A stretch of 7,887 nt of DNA from Actinomycetales bacterium (GTDB taxonomy: Bacteria > Actinomycetota > Actinomycetes > Actinomycetales > JAHECE01), in NCBI GenBank assembly GCA_024641895.1, contig JAHECE010000122.1, positions 1 to 7,887 on the forward strand. The letters are read 5' to 3'. Every line of letters starts with the position of its first letter. Positions within the stretch are counted from its first letter, which is position 1. Shown here piece by piece: positions 1-7,887 of this stretch. Both the position numbers and the translations under genes were made by a program. Below the pieces are notes generated by a model. The model saw only the letters and a program-made list of their open reading frames with translations. It was not told the DNA's origin and did not search any database.

Positions 1-427
1 GCTGGTGAACGCGATCGAGCATGCCGAGGGCAACCCGGTGGAGATCGAGGTCGGCGCCGACGGGTCGGCGGTTGCCGTGGTCGTGCGCGACCACGGCGTC
101 GGGATGACTCTGCAGGAGGCTGCCCACGTGTTCGACCGCTTCTGGCGCGCGGACCCGGCCCGGGCCCGGACCACCGGCGGGACCGGCCTCGGCCTGGCGA
201 TCTCCCTTGAGGACGCCCGCCTGCACGGCGGGTGGCTCGAGGCGTGGGGGCGGCCGGGGGAGGGCGCAGCCTTCCGCCTGACCTTGCCTCGACGCGCGGG
301 GGTCACCCTCGGGAGCTCGCCGATCGAGCTCAAGCGGCCGCCCGAGCGGCCGGGGGCGCCGCGCCGCCAGCACGACCCGGCCGGCCCCGCGAGCCTGCCC
401 GACCTGAACCAGCTGGGGGCCCGGTGA
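1..427 (+). CDS. mtrB: Sensor histidine kinase MtrB, C-terminal part (5' end outside window)
   Basis: This is the 3' end of a membrane histidine kinase gene; the frame is open to the left edge, with the first full codon at base 2. The visible part is the end of the HATPase_c catalytic domain. It shows the N box (NAIEH), the G1 box (DHGVGM), the F box (FDRFWRADPAR) and the G2 box (GGTGLGLAI), then the LEDARLHGGWLEAWGRPGEG stretch typical of MtrB, and a Pro/Arg-rich tail of about 45 residues. MtrB autophosphorylates on a His lying upstream of this window and passes phosphate to MtrA. In mycobacteria and corynebacteria this system controls cell division, wall metabolism and osmotic response. The identity rests on similarity to mycobacterial MtrB and on the lpqB gene that follows, overlapping by 4 bases. 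The sensor, HAMP and dimerisation domains cannot be seen here. Confidence 0.93.
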   Translation, partial: LVNAIEHAEGNPVEIEVGADGSAVAVVVRDHGVGMTLQEAAHVFDRFWRADPARARTTGGTGLGLAISLEDARLHGGWLEAWGRPGEGAAFRLTLPRRAGVTLGSSPIELKRPPERPGAPRRQHDPAGPASLPDLNQLGAR

Positions 428-2124
428 CCGCCGTCACGCGCCCCGCCCGTCGTCGCCTGATCGCAGGGATGATCGCCCTCCTGGTCACGGCGCTCCCCGC
501 CTGCGCAACGCTGCCCGACTCCGGCCCGGTCCAGCAAGGTGACCCGGATGTCACGGAGCCCGGCAGCATCGCCCTCCTGGCGCGCCTCCCGGGACCGGAC
601 GACAGCCCGTCGCAGATCGTCGACGGCTTCCTTCGCGCGTCGGCCGCTGGCCTCACCGACGACTTCACGATCGCGCGGGAGTTTCTCGCCGGGTCGATCC
701 GCTCGTCGTGGGATCCGCTCGCGCAGGTGAGCGTGTACTCCGGGCAGCCCACTCTGTCGGTGGAGTCCGGGAGTGACGGCGTCGGCGTCAGCGCCACGGT
801 CAGCGCGACTCTCGACAAGGACGGCCGATTCACCGAGGCCCTGCCCGGGGCGAGCGTCCAGGTGCAGTTCGGCCTCGTGCTGGACGGGCAGGGCAGGTGG
901 CGGATCCGAGCCGCCTCGGACGGCGTGCTGCTGTCCGAGCCCATCTTCAGGTCGTTGTTCCAGCAGGTGCCGCTGTACTTCGTCTCGCCCGACGGCGAGG
1001 CGCTCGTGTCCGAGACGCGATTCTTCCCGCGTCGGACCGTGGAGACCGCTGCGGTGAGCAGCATCCTCGCGGGGCCCTCTCCCTGGCTGGAGGAGGGGGC
1101 GGCCTCTCGGTTCCCGCCGGGCACACGGCTGCTCGTGGACACGGTGACGGTGCGTGACGGCGTGGCTCAGGTCGGGCTCTCCGCGGAGGCGCGCGAGGCT
1201 TCGCCCGCGGACCGTGGCCTGATGCTCGCGCAGCTCAACGAGACCCTCAACGGTCTCCCGCGTGTCCAGTCCGTCGCGGTGAGCGCGGCAGGAATCCCGT
1301 TCGACATGTCCGCCGCGCGGCGCGACCTGGTTGTCGACCCTTCGGTGGGGACGAGCCCGGTGGTTCTCGCGGACGGCTTCGTCAGGACCGTCGAGGGCAA
1401 CGACGTCGTGCCCTGGGGTGACACCGGCTCGGTCGCGGAGGTGAACCCGTCATCCCCGGCGGTGCCCTACGGCGACGGCCTGCCGGTGGTGCTTGCGGGC
1501 GGCAGCTCCGTGGTGACCGTTCCCGACGAGGGCCAGGAGCCGACCACGCTCCTGACTGGCTCCGCACCACTGAGCGCGCCGTCATTCGACAGGCTGGGCT
1601 GGGCATGGGTCTCGCCGGTGACCAACATAGGCAGGGTCAACGCGGTCCGGCTCGACGGCACCCGGACCGTGGTCGGAGCCGACTGGCTGGCAGGGCGCGA
1701 GGTTCGTTCGCTGCGTGTCGCGCGTGACGGCGCCCGTGTGCTCGTCCTGTCGCTCGAAGGAACGGCGGTCGTCTTCGAGGTCGCAGCTGTAGTGCGGGAC
1801 GCGGCCGGCGCGCCGGTCTCGCTCGGTCGCCCTCTGCGGATCGGGCAGCGCATCAACCGTGCGACCACGGCCGTCTGGGTCGACCAGCAGACGGTCGCCG
1901 CTCTCGGCCGGCTCAATGACGGTACAGACGACACCGTCGTCGTCGCCGTCGTGGGCGGACCGACCAGCTCACTGCCCGCCGTCGACGGCGCCGCCGGGCT
2001 CGCGGCCGGAAAAGGGGACCGTCTGCTCTTCGTGAGCACAGGGGCCGGCGAGCTGTTCACGAGGAACGGTCTGGGCTGGACCCCTGTCGTGCGGGGGGTG
2101 CGCGACCCGACCTTCCCGGGCTGA
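424..2124 (+). CDS. lpqB: Lipoprotein LpqB, MtrAB-associated (GerMN and beta-propeller domains)
   Basis: The product is 566 residues, close to mycobacterial LpqB (about 580). I chose the GTG start at 424 because it overlaps the mtrB stop (GTGA) and is followed by a proper lipoprotein signal: Arg-rich n-region (R6, R9-R11), hydrophobic core (about 12-24) and lipobox LPAC with Cys27 as the lipidated residue. The frame stays open further upstream, but those starts lie inside mtrB and would bury the signal peptide. The sequence after Cys27 (TLPDSGPV) matches the start of mature LpqB proteins. An N-terminal domain runs roughly 45-165, a GerMN domain roughly 182-293, and a probable beta-propeller from about 310 to the end. 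In mycobacteria LpqB binds the extracellular part of MtrB and tunes MtrA phosphorylation. A weak SD-like GGGGG lies at 415-419, so translation is probably coupled to mtrB. Confidence 0.92.
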   Translation: MTAVTRPARRRLIAGMIALLVTALPACATLPDSGPVQQGDPDVTEPGSIALLARLPGPDDSPSQIVDGFLRASAAGLTDDFTIAREFLAGSIRSSWDPLAQVSVYSGQPTLSVESGSDGVGVSATVSATLDKDGRFTEALPGASVQVQFGLVLDGQGRWRIRAASDGVLLSEPIFRSLFQQVPLYFVSPDGEALVSETRFFPRRTVETAAVSSILAGPSPWLEEGAASRFPPGTRLLVDTVTVRDGVAQVGLSAEAREASPADRGLMLAQLNETLNGLPRVQSVAVSAAGIPFDMSAARRDLVVDPSVGTSPVVLADGFVRTVEGNDVVPWGDTGSVAEVNPSSPAVPYGDGLPVVLAGGSSVVTVPDEGQEPTTLLTGSAPLSAPSFDRLGWAWVSPVTNIGRVNAVRLDGTRTVVGADWLAGREVRSLRVARDGARVLVLSLEGTAVVFEVAAVVRDAAGAPVSLGRPLRIGQRINRATTAVWVDQQTVAALGRLNDGTDDTVVVAVVGGPTSSLPAVDGAAGLAAGKGDRLLFVSTGAGELFTRNGLGWTPVVRGVRDPTFPG

Positions 2125-2159
2125 GGCGCGCGGGTTGCTCCCAGCCTGCCCCGGGAGGG
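2111..2159 (+). terminator. Inverted repeat across the lpqB stop codon, weak terminator candidate
   Basis: Bases 2111-2120 pair with 2150-2159 (nine Watson-Crick pairs plus one G-U), leaving a 29-base loop that includes the lpqB stop codon. No T-run follows. A second pair of arms, 2127-2134 and 2178-2185, is an 8-bp perfect match with a 43-base loop. Either could help end or slow transcription before comF, but the large loops and high GC content make chance pairing quite possible. Confidence 0.25.
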
Positions 2160-2222
2160 CGACGTCCACAGGCCGTCCCCGCGCGGCGACCGGCCGGTGG
2201 GACCTGGAGCAGGCTCCGTCGG

Positions 2223-3014
2223 GTGCCCCGAGGTCCCGCCGGTCGTTCCGTCCTCCCGCTGAGTCGACTGGGTACGCGGATCGCCGCGGCGCTGGGGGAC
2301 CTGGTGGGTCTCGTCCTGCCCGTCGAGTGTCCCGGATGCGGCTTGTGGGACGTCGAGCTGTGCGCGACGTGCGAGGGCCTGCTCGCGGGGGCACCGCGAC
2401 GCTGCGAGGCCGGCGCTCCCGCCCTGGCGTCGTCGTGGGACGAACGCTCGGCCACGTTGCCGGTCTGGAGCGTCGCGGCGTACGAAGGGGCGGTCCGGGG
2501 CATCGTGCTGGCCTGGAAGGGCCGTGGTGGCCGGCGACTCGCCCGTGCGGTCGACAGGGCAGGTCGCAACGCGGGCGCCGCGTGGAGCTCGGCCCTCGTC
2601 GAGGCCCGTGGCGGCGCTGCGGGCGATCTCGTCGTGGTGCCCGCGCCGTCCGGCTGGCGACGGCGCGCCACAGGCCGGCTCGTGGTGCGACGCCTCGCCG
2701 TCGAGGTGGCGGCCGGCCTCGCGGGCGCGGTCTCGACGGGGACCGGCGGCCGGGTTGTCGTGACCGACGCCTTGCGCCGACGCGGGCGTGCCCATCAAGG
2801 CGGTCTGGGCGCCGCAGGCCGCTCGGTCAACCGGCGTGGGTCGATGCGCCTGGTGGGCGCGCTGCCGCCGGCCTCGGCGTGCCTCCTGGTCGACGACGTC
2901 CTGACCACCGGGGCGACTCTCGAGGAGTGCCGGCGGGTGCTGGCCGGGGCCGGGCACGACGTCCTGGGTGCCCTCGTGCTCGTTGCGACGCCGGGCCGGG
3001 CTCGGGCTTCGTGA
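2223..3014 (+). CDS. ComF family phosphoribosyltransferase
   Basis: The product is 263 residues, the usual ComF-family size. The N-terminus has a double-zinc-finger-like CxxC pair: CPGC at 36-39 and CATC at 47-50, preceded by the family-like run ALGDLVGLVLP. The C-terminal half is a type I phosphoribosyltransferase fold whose PRPP-binding loop VDDVLTTGAT begins at residue 223, with the acidic pair D224-D225. In naturally competent bacteria ComF is needed for DNA uptake after binding. In actinobacteria this gene sits between lpqB and hpf (Rv3242c in M. tuberculosis) without other competence genes, and its substrate is unknown. I took the GTG at 2223, 98 bases after lpqB, because it keeps the conserved hydrophobic run. 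A GTG at 2304 with GGGGG six bases upstream is an alternative that would remove 27 residues. The family call is firm; the start and the biological role are not. Confidence 0.88.
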   Translation: MPRGPAGRSVLPLSRLGTRIAAALGDLVGLVLPVECPGCGLWDVELCATCEGLLAGAPRRCEAGAPALASSWDERSATLPVWSVAAYEGAVRGIVLAWKGRGGRRLARAVDRAGRNAGAAWSSALVEARGGAAGDLVVVPAPSGWRRRATGRLVVRRLAVEVAAGLAGAVSTGTGGRVVVTDALRRRGRAHQGGLGAAGRSVNRRGSMRLVGALPPASACLLVDDVLTTGATLEECRRVLAGAGHDVLGALVLVATPGRARAS

Positions 3015-3054
3015 GGGCGGTCGTGGTGTCGCTGCGCGCCCGCCACCGCTGGAC

Positions 3055-3060
3055 TAACGT
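3055..3060 (+). promoter_or_regulatory. Possible -10 box (TAACGT) upstream of hpf
   Basis: TAACGT fits the TANNNT pattern of housekeeping actinobacterial -10 elements and lies in the comF-hpf spacer. I see no convincing -35 about 17 bases upstream. Transcription would begin near 3066, giving a leader of about 170 bases before the hpf start. The call rests on one short motif and its position. Confidence 0.3.
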
Positions 3061-3065
3061 CAGGT

Positions 3066-3107
3066 CATGGGAGCGCATCGTCAGCTGGGGGACCCGGTCC
3101 CATGCGC
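3066..3107 (+). repeat. Overlapping inverted repeats in the hpf upstream region
   Basis: CATGGGA at 3066-3072 is the exact reverse complement of TCCCATG at 3098-3104. GCGCAT at 3073-3078 is the exact reverse complement of ATGCGC at 3102-3107. A small hairpin, GGGAC-CCG-GTCCC, lies at 3089-3101. The arms share bases, so the structures exclude one another. They would sit at the very 5' end of an hpf transcript if the -10 at 3055 is used. The rest of the spacer to 3226 shows no gene; the frame is open in phase with hpf from an ATG at 3102 but lacks family-like sequence. Confidence 0.35.
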
Positions 3108-3226
3108 CCTCTCGGCTCGACACGGGCCCGGGCTGCCCGCGGTGAAGGGGGCGATAAGAACCACCCGCCGCTGAGCGGATACCCACGACACACTCGCGGA
3201 GCGCAGGACGCGCTCCCGCTCCAATC

Positions 3227-3231
3227 GGAGG
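3227..3231 (+). promoter_or_regulatory. Ribosome binding site deciding the hpf start
   Basis: GGAGG lies five bases before the ATG at 3237. It fixes this start in preference to the in-frame ATG at 3102. Confidence 0.8.
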
Positions 3232-3236
3232 TCTGC

Positions 3237-3887
3237 ATGGACATCGTCGTTGTCGGTCGGCACGCCGAGATCCCCGAGCGCTTCAGGCGGCATATCGAGG
3301 ACAAGCTCTCCAAGGTCGAGCAGCTTGCCCCGAATGCGCAGCGAATCGACGTCGAGGTCACCCACGAGCGCAACCCCAGGCTCGCCGACAGGGCTGAGCG
3401 GGTCGAGCTCACGGTGCGGGACCGTGGCCCCGTCGTACGCGCGGAGGCATCCGCGTCAGACCGGTACGCAGCCCTTGACGCCGCCACAGCGCGGCTGCTC
3501 GAGCGCCTGCGGCGAGCGCGAGACCGTCGCAAGAACCACCATGGCCGCCACGAGCCGGCTCCGGTCGAGGCGCTCCCTGCCGTGCCGGCTCCGGAGCCCG
3601 AGGTGGTAGAAGCTCCCGCCCGCCTTGCGGCACCGACCGAGCCGGGCGTGACGGTCGAGTCCACCCTCGGTGACTCGCCGGTCGTCATCCGGCAGAAGGT
3701 GCACACCACCGTTCCCATGACGGTCGACGAGGCGCTGTACGAGATGGAGCTCGTCGGGCACCCGTTCTACCTCTTCATCGACGCCGAGACGCACCAGCCG
3801 TGCGTCGTCTACCACCGGCACGGCTGGACCTACGGGGTGATCAGGCTCGACGCGGAGGTCGCGCACGCTCCCGCAGACAAGGTCTGA
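3237..3887 (+). CDS. hpf: Ribosome hibernation promoting factor, long form (HPF/RaiA family)
   Basis: The product is 216 residues, within the long-HPF range. Residues 1 to about 103 form the S30AE domain (start MDIVVVGRHAEIPERFRRHI), which binds the small subunit in the mRNA/tRNA channel. A Pro/Ala/Glu-rich linker follows, about 104-148. The C-terminal dimerisation domain begins near V149 and carries the family signature around EALYEMELVGHPFYLFIDAE and VVYHRHGWTYGVIRL. Long HPFs dimerise through this domain and pair 70S ribosomes into inactive 100S particles; in mycobacteria the homologue instead stabilises 70S ribosomes during hypoxia or starvation. The ATG at 3237 is chosen because it has a good SD and starts exactly where family members start. 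A spacer of 222 bases from comF suggests its own promoter, and a strong hairpin follows the gene. Confidence 0.95.
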   Translation: MDIVVVGRHAEIPERFRRHIEDKLSKVEQLAPNAQRIDVEVTHERNPRLADRAERVELTVRDRGPVVRAEASASDRYAALDAATARLLERLRRARDRRKNHHGRHEPAPVEALPAVPAPEPEVVEAPARLAAPTEPGVTVESTLGDSPVVIRQKVHTTVPMTVDEALYEMELVGHPFYLFIDAETHQPCVVYHRHGWTYGVIRLDAEVAHAPADKV

Positions 3888-3913
3888 GGCAGCACGCGCT
3901 GATCCGGCACGTC

Positions 3914-3946
3914 GGCGGGCACGCACCCGGGCGGTGCGTGCCCGCT
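3914..3946 (+). terminator. Perfect 13-bp GC hairpin after hpf, probable terminator or attenuator
   Basis: Bases 3915-3927 (GCGGGCACGCACC) are the exact reverse complement of 3933-3945, with a five-base loop (CGGGC); a G-U pair at 3914/3946 extends the stem. It starts about 27 bases after the hpf stop and lies before the secA promoter candidate. There is no T-run after it, as is common for actinobacterial terminators. It could also be a protein-binding site or an RNA-stabilising 3' end. Confidence 0.6.
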
Positions 3947-3997
3947 CGGCGCTCCGGTGCGCGGACCGGCGGCGCCGCGGCGACCCGATGGCTCGCC

Positions 3998-4003
3998 TAC
4001 GAT
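3998..4003 (+). promoter_or_regulatory. Possible -10 box (TACGAT) for secA
   Basis: TACGAT closely fits the actinobacterial -10 consensus and lies between the post-hpf hairpin and secA, with transcription expected near 4010 and a leader of about 60 bases. No clear -35 is visible at 15-19 bases upstream. Confidence 0.4.
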
Positions 4004-4061
4004 GAGACGGCCGCGCCATGCGCGCCGATGTCGGCGACCGCCGTCGGCATGTCACACCCCT

Positions 4062-4066
4062 GGGAG
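4062..4066 (+). promoter_or_regulatory. Ribosome binding site deciding the secA GTG start
   Basis: GGGAG (followed by AG) ends four bases before the GTG at 4071. It supports this start over the in-frame ATG at 4101 and over upstream starts in the same open frame. Confidence 0.65.
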
Positions 4067-4070
4067 AGCC

Positions 4071-7015
<2,945 letters not shown>

Positions 7016-7019
<4 letters not shown>

Positions 7020-7030
7020 GGCCAGCTCAG
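7016..7030. repeat. Short palindrome holding both convergent stop codons
   Basis: CTGAG (7016-7020), GCCAG, CTCAG (7026-7030) form a 5-bp inverted repeat with a five-base loop. The left arm contains the TGA of secA, and the right arm contains the reverse-strand TGA of the Rv3235-like gene. It is too short to be a good bidirectional terminator by itself. Confidence 0.35.
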
Positions 7031-7575
7031 CCGATGTCGAGCGCGGTCGCTCGCCAGCGTCCCCGGTGCGCCTCGATCCGCACGGCCGCCGCGCGTACCC
7101 GGGCGCCGTCGTGCACCACGACGGCGGCCTCAGCGACGAGTGGGCTCAGCCTGCAGACCCGGACGCTGCGGACCACCGCGGGGCGCGCGGTGGCTGGTCG
7201 GCCCTTGATCCGTACGGCCAGCCCGGAGCGCCGGGACAGCACGTCATAGAGCTCGCCCGTGAGCCAACGTGCGAGCTGGGCGACCGGGCGGCTGCCGGTG
7301 AGCGCCTCGACCGCCGCCCGCACGAGCGATCCGGACCAGGCGCCGGGATCCTCCGGCGGCACCGAACGAACCGGTTCGGTGCCCTCCCCGGGCCTGAACG
7401 CGTCGGCCGGGTCGGCGGCCCAGGAGCGCCCAGGTGACGGTTCGCCGGGTTCGGACGGTGCGACCCTCGGCAAGGCTGTCAGTGGCCGGGCCGGTCGCGG
7501 CTCGGCGGGCCGTCCGGCGCGAGGGGACGTCGGGACGGGCTCGACGGAACGGATCGGAGCTGCGGTGACGCTCAT
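7027..7575 (-). CDS. Rv3235 family protein of unknown function
   Basis: The product is 182 residues. The first 75 or so are Pro/Arg/Glu-rich and probably disordered. Residues about 79-119 look like a helical region (VAQLARWLTGELYDVLSRRSG), and 133-182 like a beta-rich conserved end with VRSVRVCRLSP, AVVVHDGARVRAAAVRIE and RGRWRATALDIG. This C-terminal pattern resembles the small actinobacterial Rv3235 family found near secA. I know of no established function. No signal peptide or membrane segment is visible, so a cytosolic place is likely. The ATG at 7575 is chosen for its AAGGAG site and for its ATGA overlap with the upstream LysM gene, which implies translational coupling. The frame stays open upstream to 7773, but that stretch belongs to the LysM gene in another phase. 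The gene converges on secA with seven bases between stop codons. Confidence 0.8.
   Translation of the reverse strand: MSVTAAPIRSVEPVPTSPRAGRPAEPRPARPLTALPRVAPSEPGEPSPGRSWAADPADAFRPGEGTEPVRSVPPEDPGAWSGSLVRAAVEALTGSRPVAQLARWLTGELYDVLSRRSGLAVRIKGRPATARPAVVRSVRVCRLSPLVAEAAVVVHDGARVRAAAVRIEAHRGRWRATALDIG
7358..7383. repeat. 10-bp perfect inverted repeat with a 12-base palindrome, inside the Rv3235-like gene
   Basis: GGCACCGAAC at 7358-7367 is the exact reverse complement of GTTCGGTGCC at 7374-7383, with six bases between. The shifted segment CGAACCGGTTCG at 7367-7378 is itself a perfect 12-base palindrome. It falls in codons about 65-73 of the Rv3235-like gene, in the disordered linker, where protein constraint is weak. 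It could be an RNA hairpin on either strand or a binding site for a dimeric protein; no T-run follows. Confidence 0.5.
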
Positions 7576-7887
7576 CGGTGGACTCCTTCGGGGGGTGGCT
7601 GCAGTTCCTGGCCTGGATGGATGAGGTGGGGATCGGCCCCGACCACCGCCCGGTTGGCCGCGTACCACCGTGGCCATTCCTGTGCGACGGCGGCGGCGTC
7701 CGTCGGAAGCGCGCGGGCGCCGAGGTCCGCGGCTGCGATCCCCCACAGGGAGTCGCCGGGCCTGACGATCCACGAGCCGCGGGCTGGGTTCGAGCCTCCG
7801 GCGGCGCGGCCTTCCGCGGGCTCGACAGCTGCCGGGGGCGTGATCTGCTCAGCGACCTGCGGAGCCAGGGGGTTGGCCGGTGCCTCG
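7572..7887 (-). CDS. LysM-domain protein, C-terminal part (5' end outside window)
   Basis: On the minus strand a frame open to the right edge gives 104 residues ending at a TGA at 7574-7572. Residues about 38-95 of this fragment form a LysM domain: WIVRPGDSLWGIAAADLG, then EWPRWYAANRAVVGADPHLIHPGQEL, which shows the usual opening V-x-PGDSLW-IA and the closing N...IG/ADP..I.PGQ.L pattern. Before it is a Pro/Ala/Glu-rich linker, and only nine residues follow it. LysM domains bind N-acetylglucosamine-containing polymers such as peptidoglycan, so the protein probably acts at the cell wall. Whether it has a signal peptide or membrane segments cannot be seen. The stop overlaps the start of the Rv3235-like gene by four bases (ATGA), so the two form one operon. 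There is no start codon inside the window. Confidence 0.85.
   Translation of the reverse strand, partial: EAPANPLAPQVAEQITPPAAVEPAEGRAAGGSNPARGSWIVRPGDSLWGIAAADLGARALPTDAAAVAQEWPRWYAANRAVVGADPHLIHPGQELQPPPEGVHR
7583..7588 (-). promoter_or_regulatory. Ribosome binding site of the Rv3235-like gene
   Basis: Read on the minus strand this is AAGGAG, seven bases before the ATG at 7575. It lies within the last codons of the LysM gene, so the same ribosomes or neighbouring initiation could serve both genes. Confidence 0.75.

Noticed and set aside
1467..2957. A 496-codon minus-strand open frame across lpqB and comF
   Set aside because: The composition is low complexity (Arg/Pro/Thr/Ser), no domain is visible, and it spans two genuine plus-strand genes.
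2135..3145. A 336-codon plus-strand frame overlapping comF
   Set aside because: It is very Arg/Gly-rich without motifs, whereas the frame beginning at 2223 carries the ComF cysteines and PRPP loop.
3102..3236. N-terminal extension of HPF by 45 residues from the ATG at 3102
   Set aside because: The extension is not family-like, and a good SD stands just before the ATG at 3237, where HPF homologues start.
7363..7378. LexA (SOS) box from CGAAC and GTTCG half-sites
   Set aside because: The half-sites are separated by two or six bases rather than the four of a LexA box, and the site lies inside a coding region.
7576..7773. N-terminal extension of the Rv3235-like protein
   Set aside because: The region codes in another phase for a clear LysM domain, and the ATG at 7575 has a strong ribosome site.

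Overview
The window is very GC-rich, with long spurious open frames on both strands, GTG starts and a typical actinobacterial gene order, so it comes from a high-GC Actinomycetota chromosome. The SecA tail, which ends in a zinc motif, and the Rv3235-like/LysM pair beside secA suggest a Cellulomonas-like member of the Micrococcales. That placement is inference, because no rRNA or other marker gene is present. The gene order matches the conserved mycobacterial block mtrB-lpqB-comF-like-hpf-secA1.

Region 1 (1-2124, + strand) holds the 3' end of the sensor kinase gene mtrB, overlapped by 4 bases by lpqB. Their products are an envelope-stress and cell-division sensor and its accessory lipoprotein. 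Region 2 (2223-3887, + strand) holds a ComF-type phosphoribosyltransferase gene, then a 222-base spacer with a possible promoter and inverted repeats, then the gene for a long-form ribosome hibernation factor (HPF). Region 3 (3888-7019, + strand) has a perfect 13-bp GC hairpin after hpf, a possible promoter, and full-length secA, the motor of general protein export. Region 4 (7020-7887, - strand) is a convergent two-gene unit: the 3' end of a LysM-domain protein gene and, overlapping it by 4 bases, a small Rv3235-family gene. It meets secA tail to tail with only 7 bases between the stop codons.

Functionally the window joins envelope sensing (MtrB/LpqB), ribosome storage (HPF), protein export (SecA) and a probable cell-wall-associated LysM protein. 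All complete genes look intact, with their key motifs present. I see no mobile element, CRISPR array, tRNA, rRNA or phage gene, and no sign of a new multi-gene defence or biosynthetic system. The least explained parts are the LysM/Rv3235-like pair, the hairpins around hpf and inside the Rv3235-like gene, and how transcription ends at the tight convergent junction.
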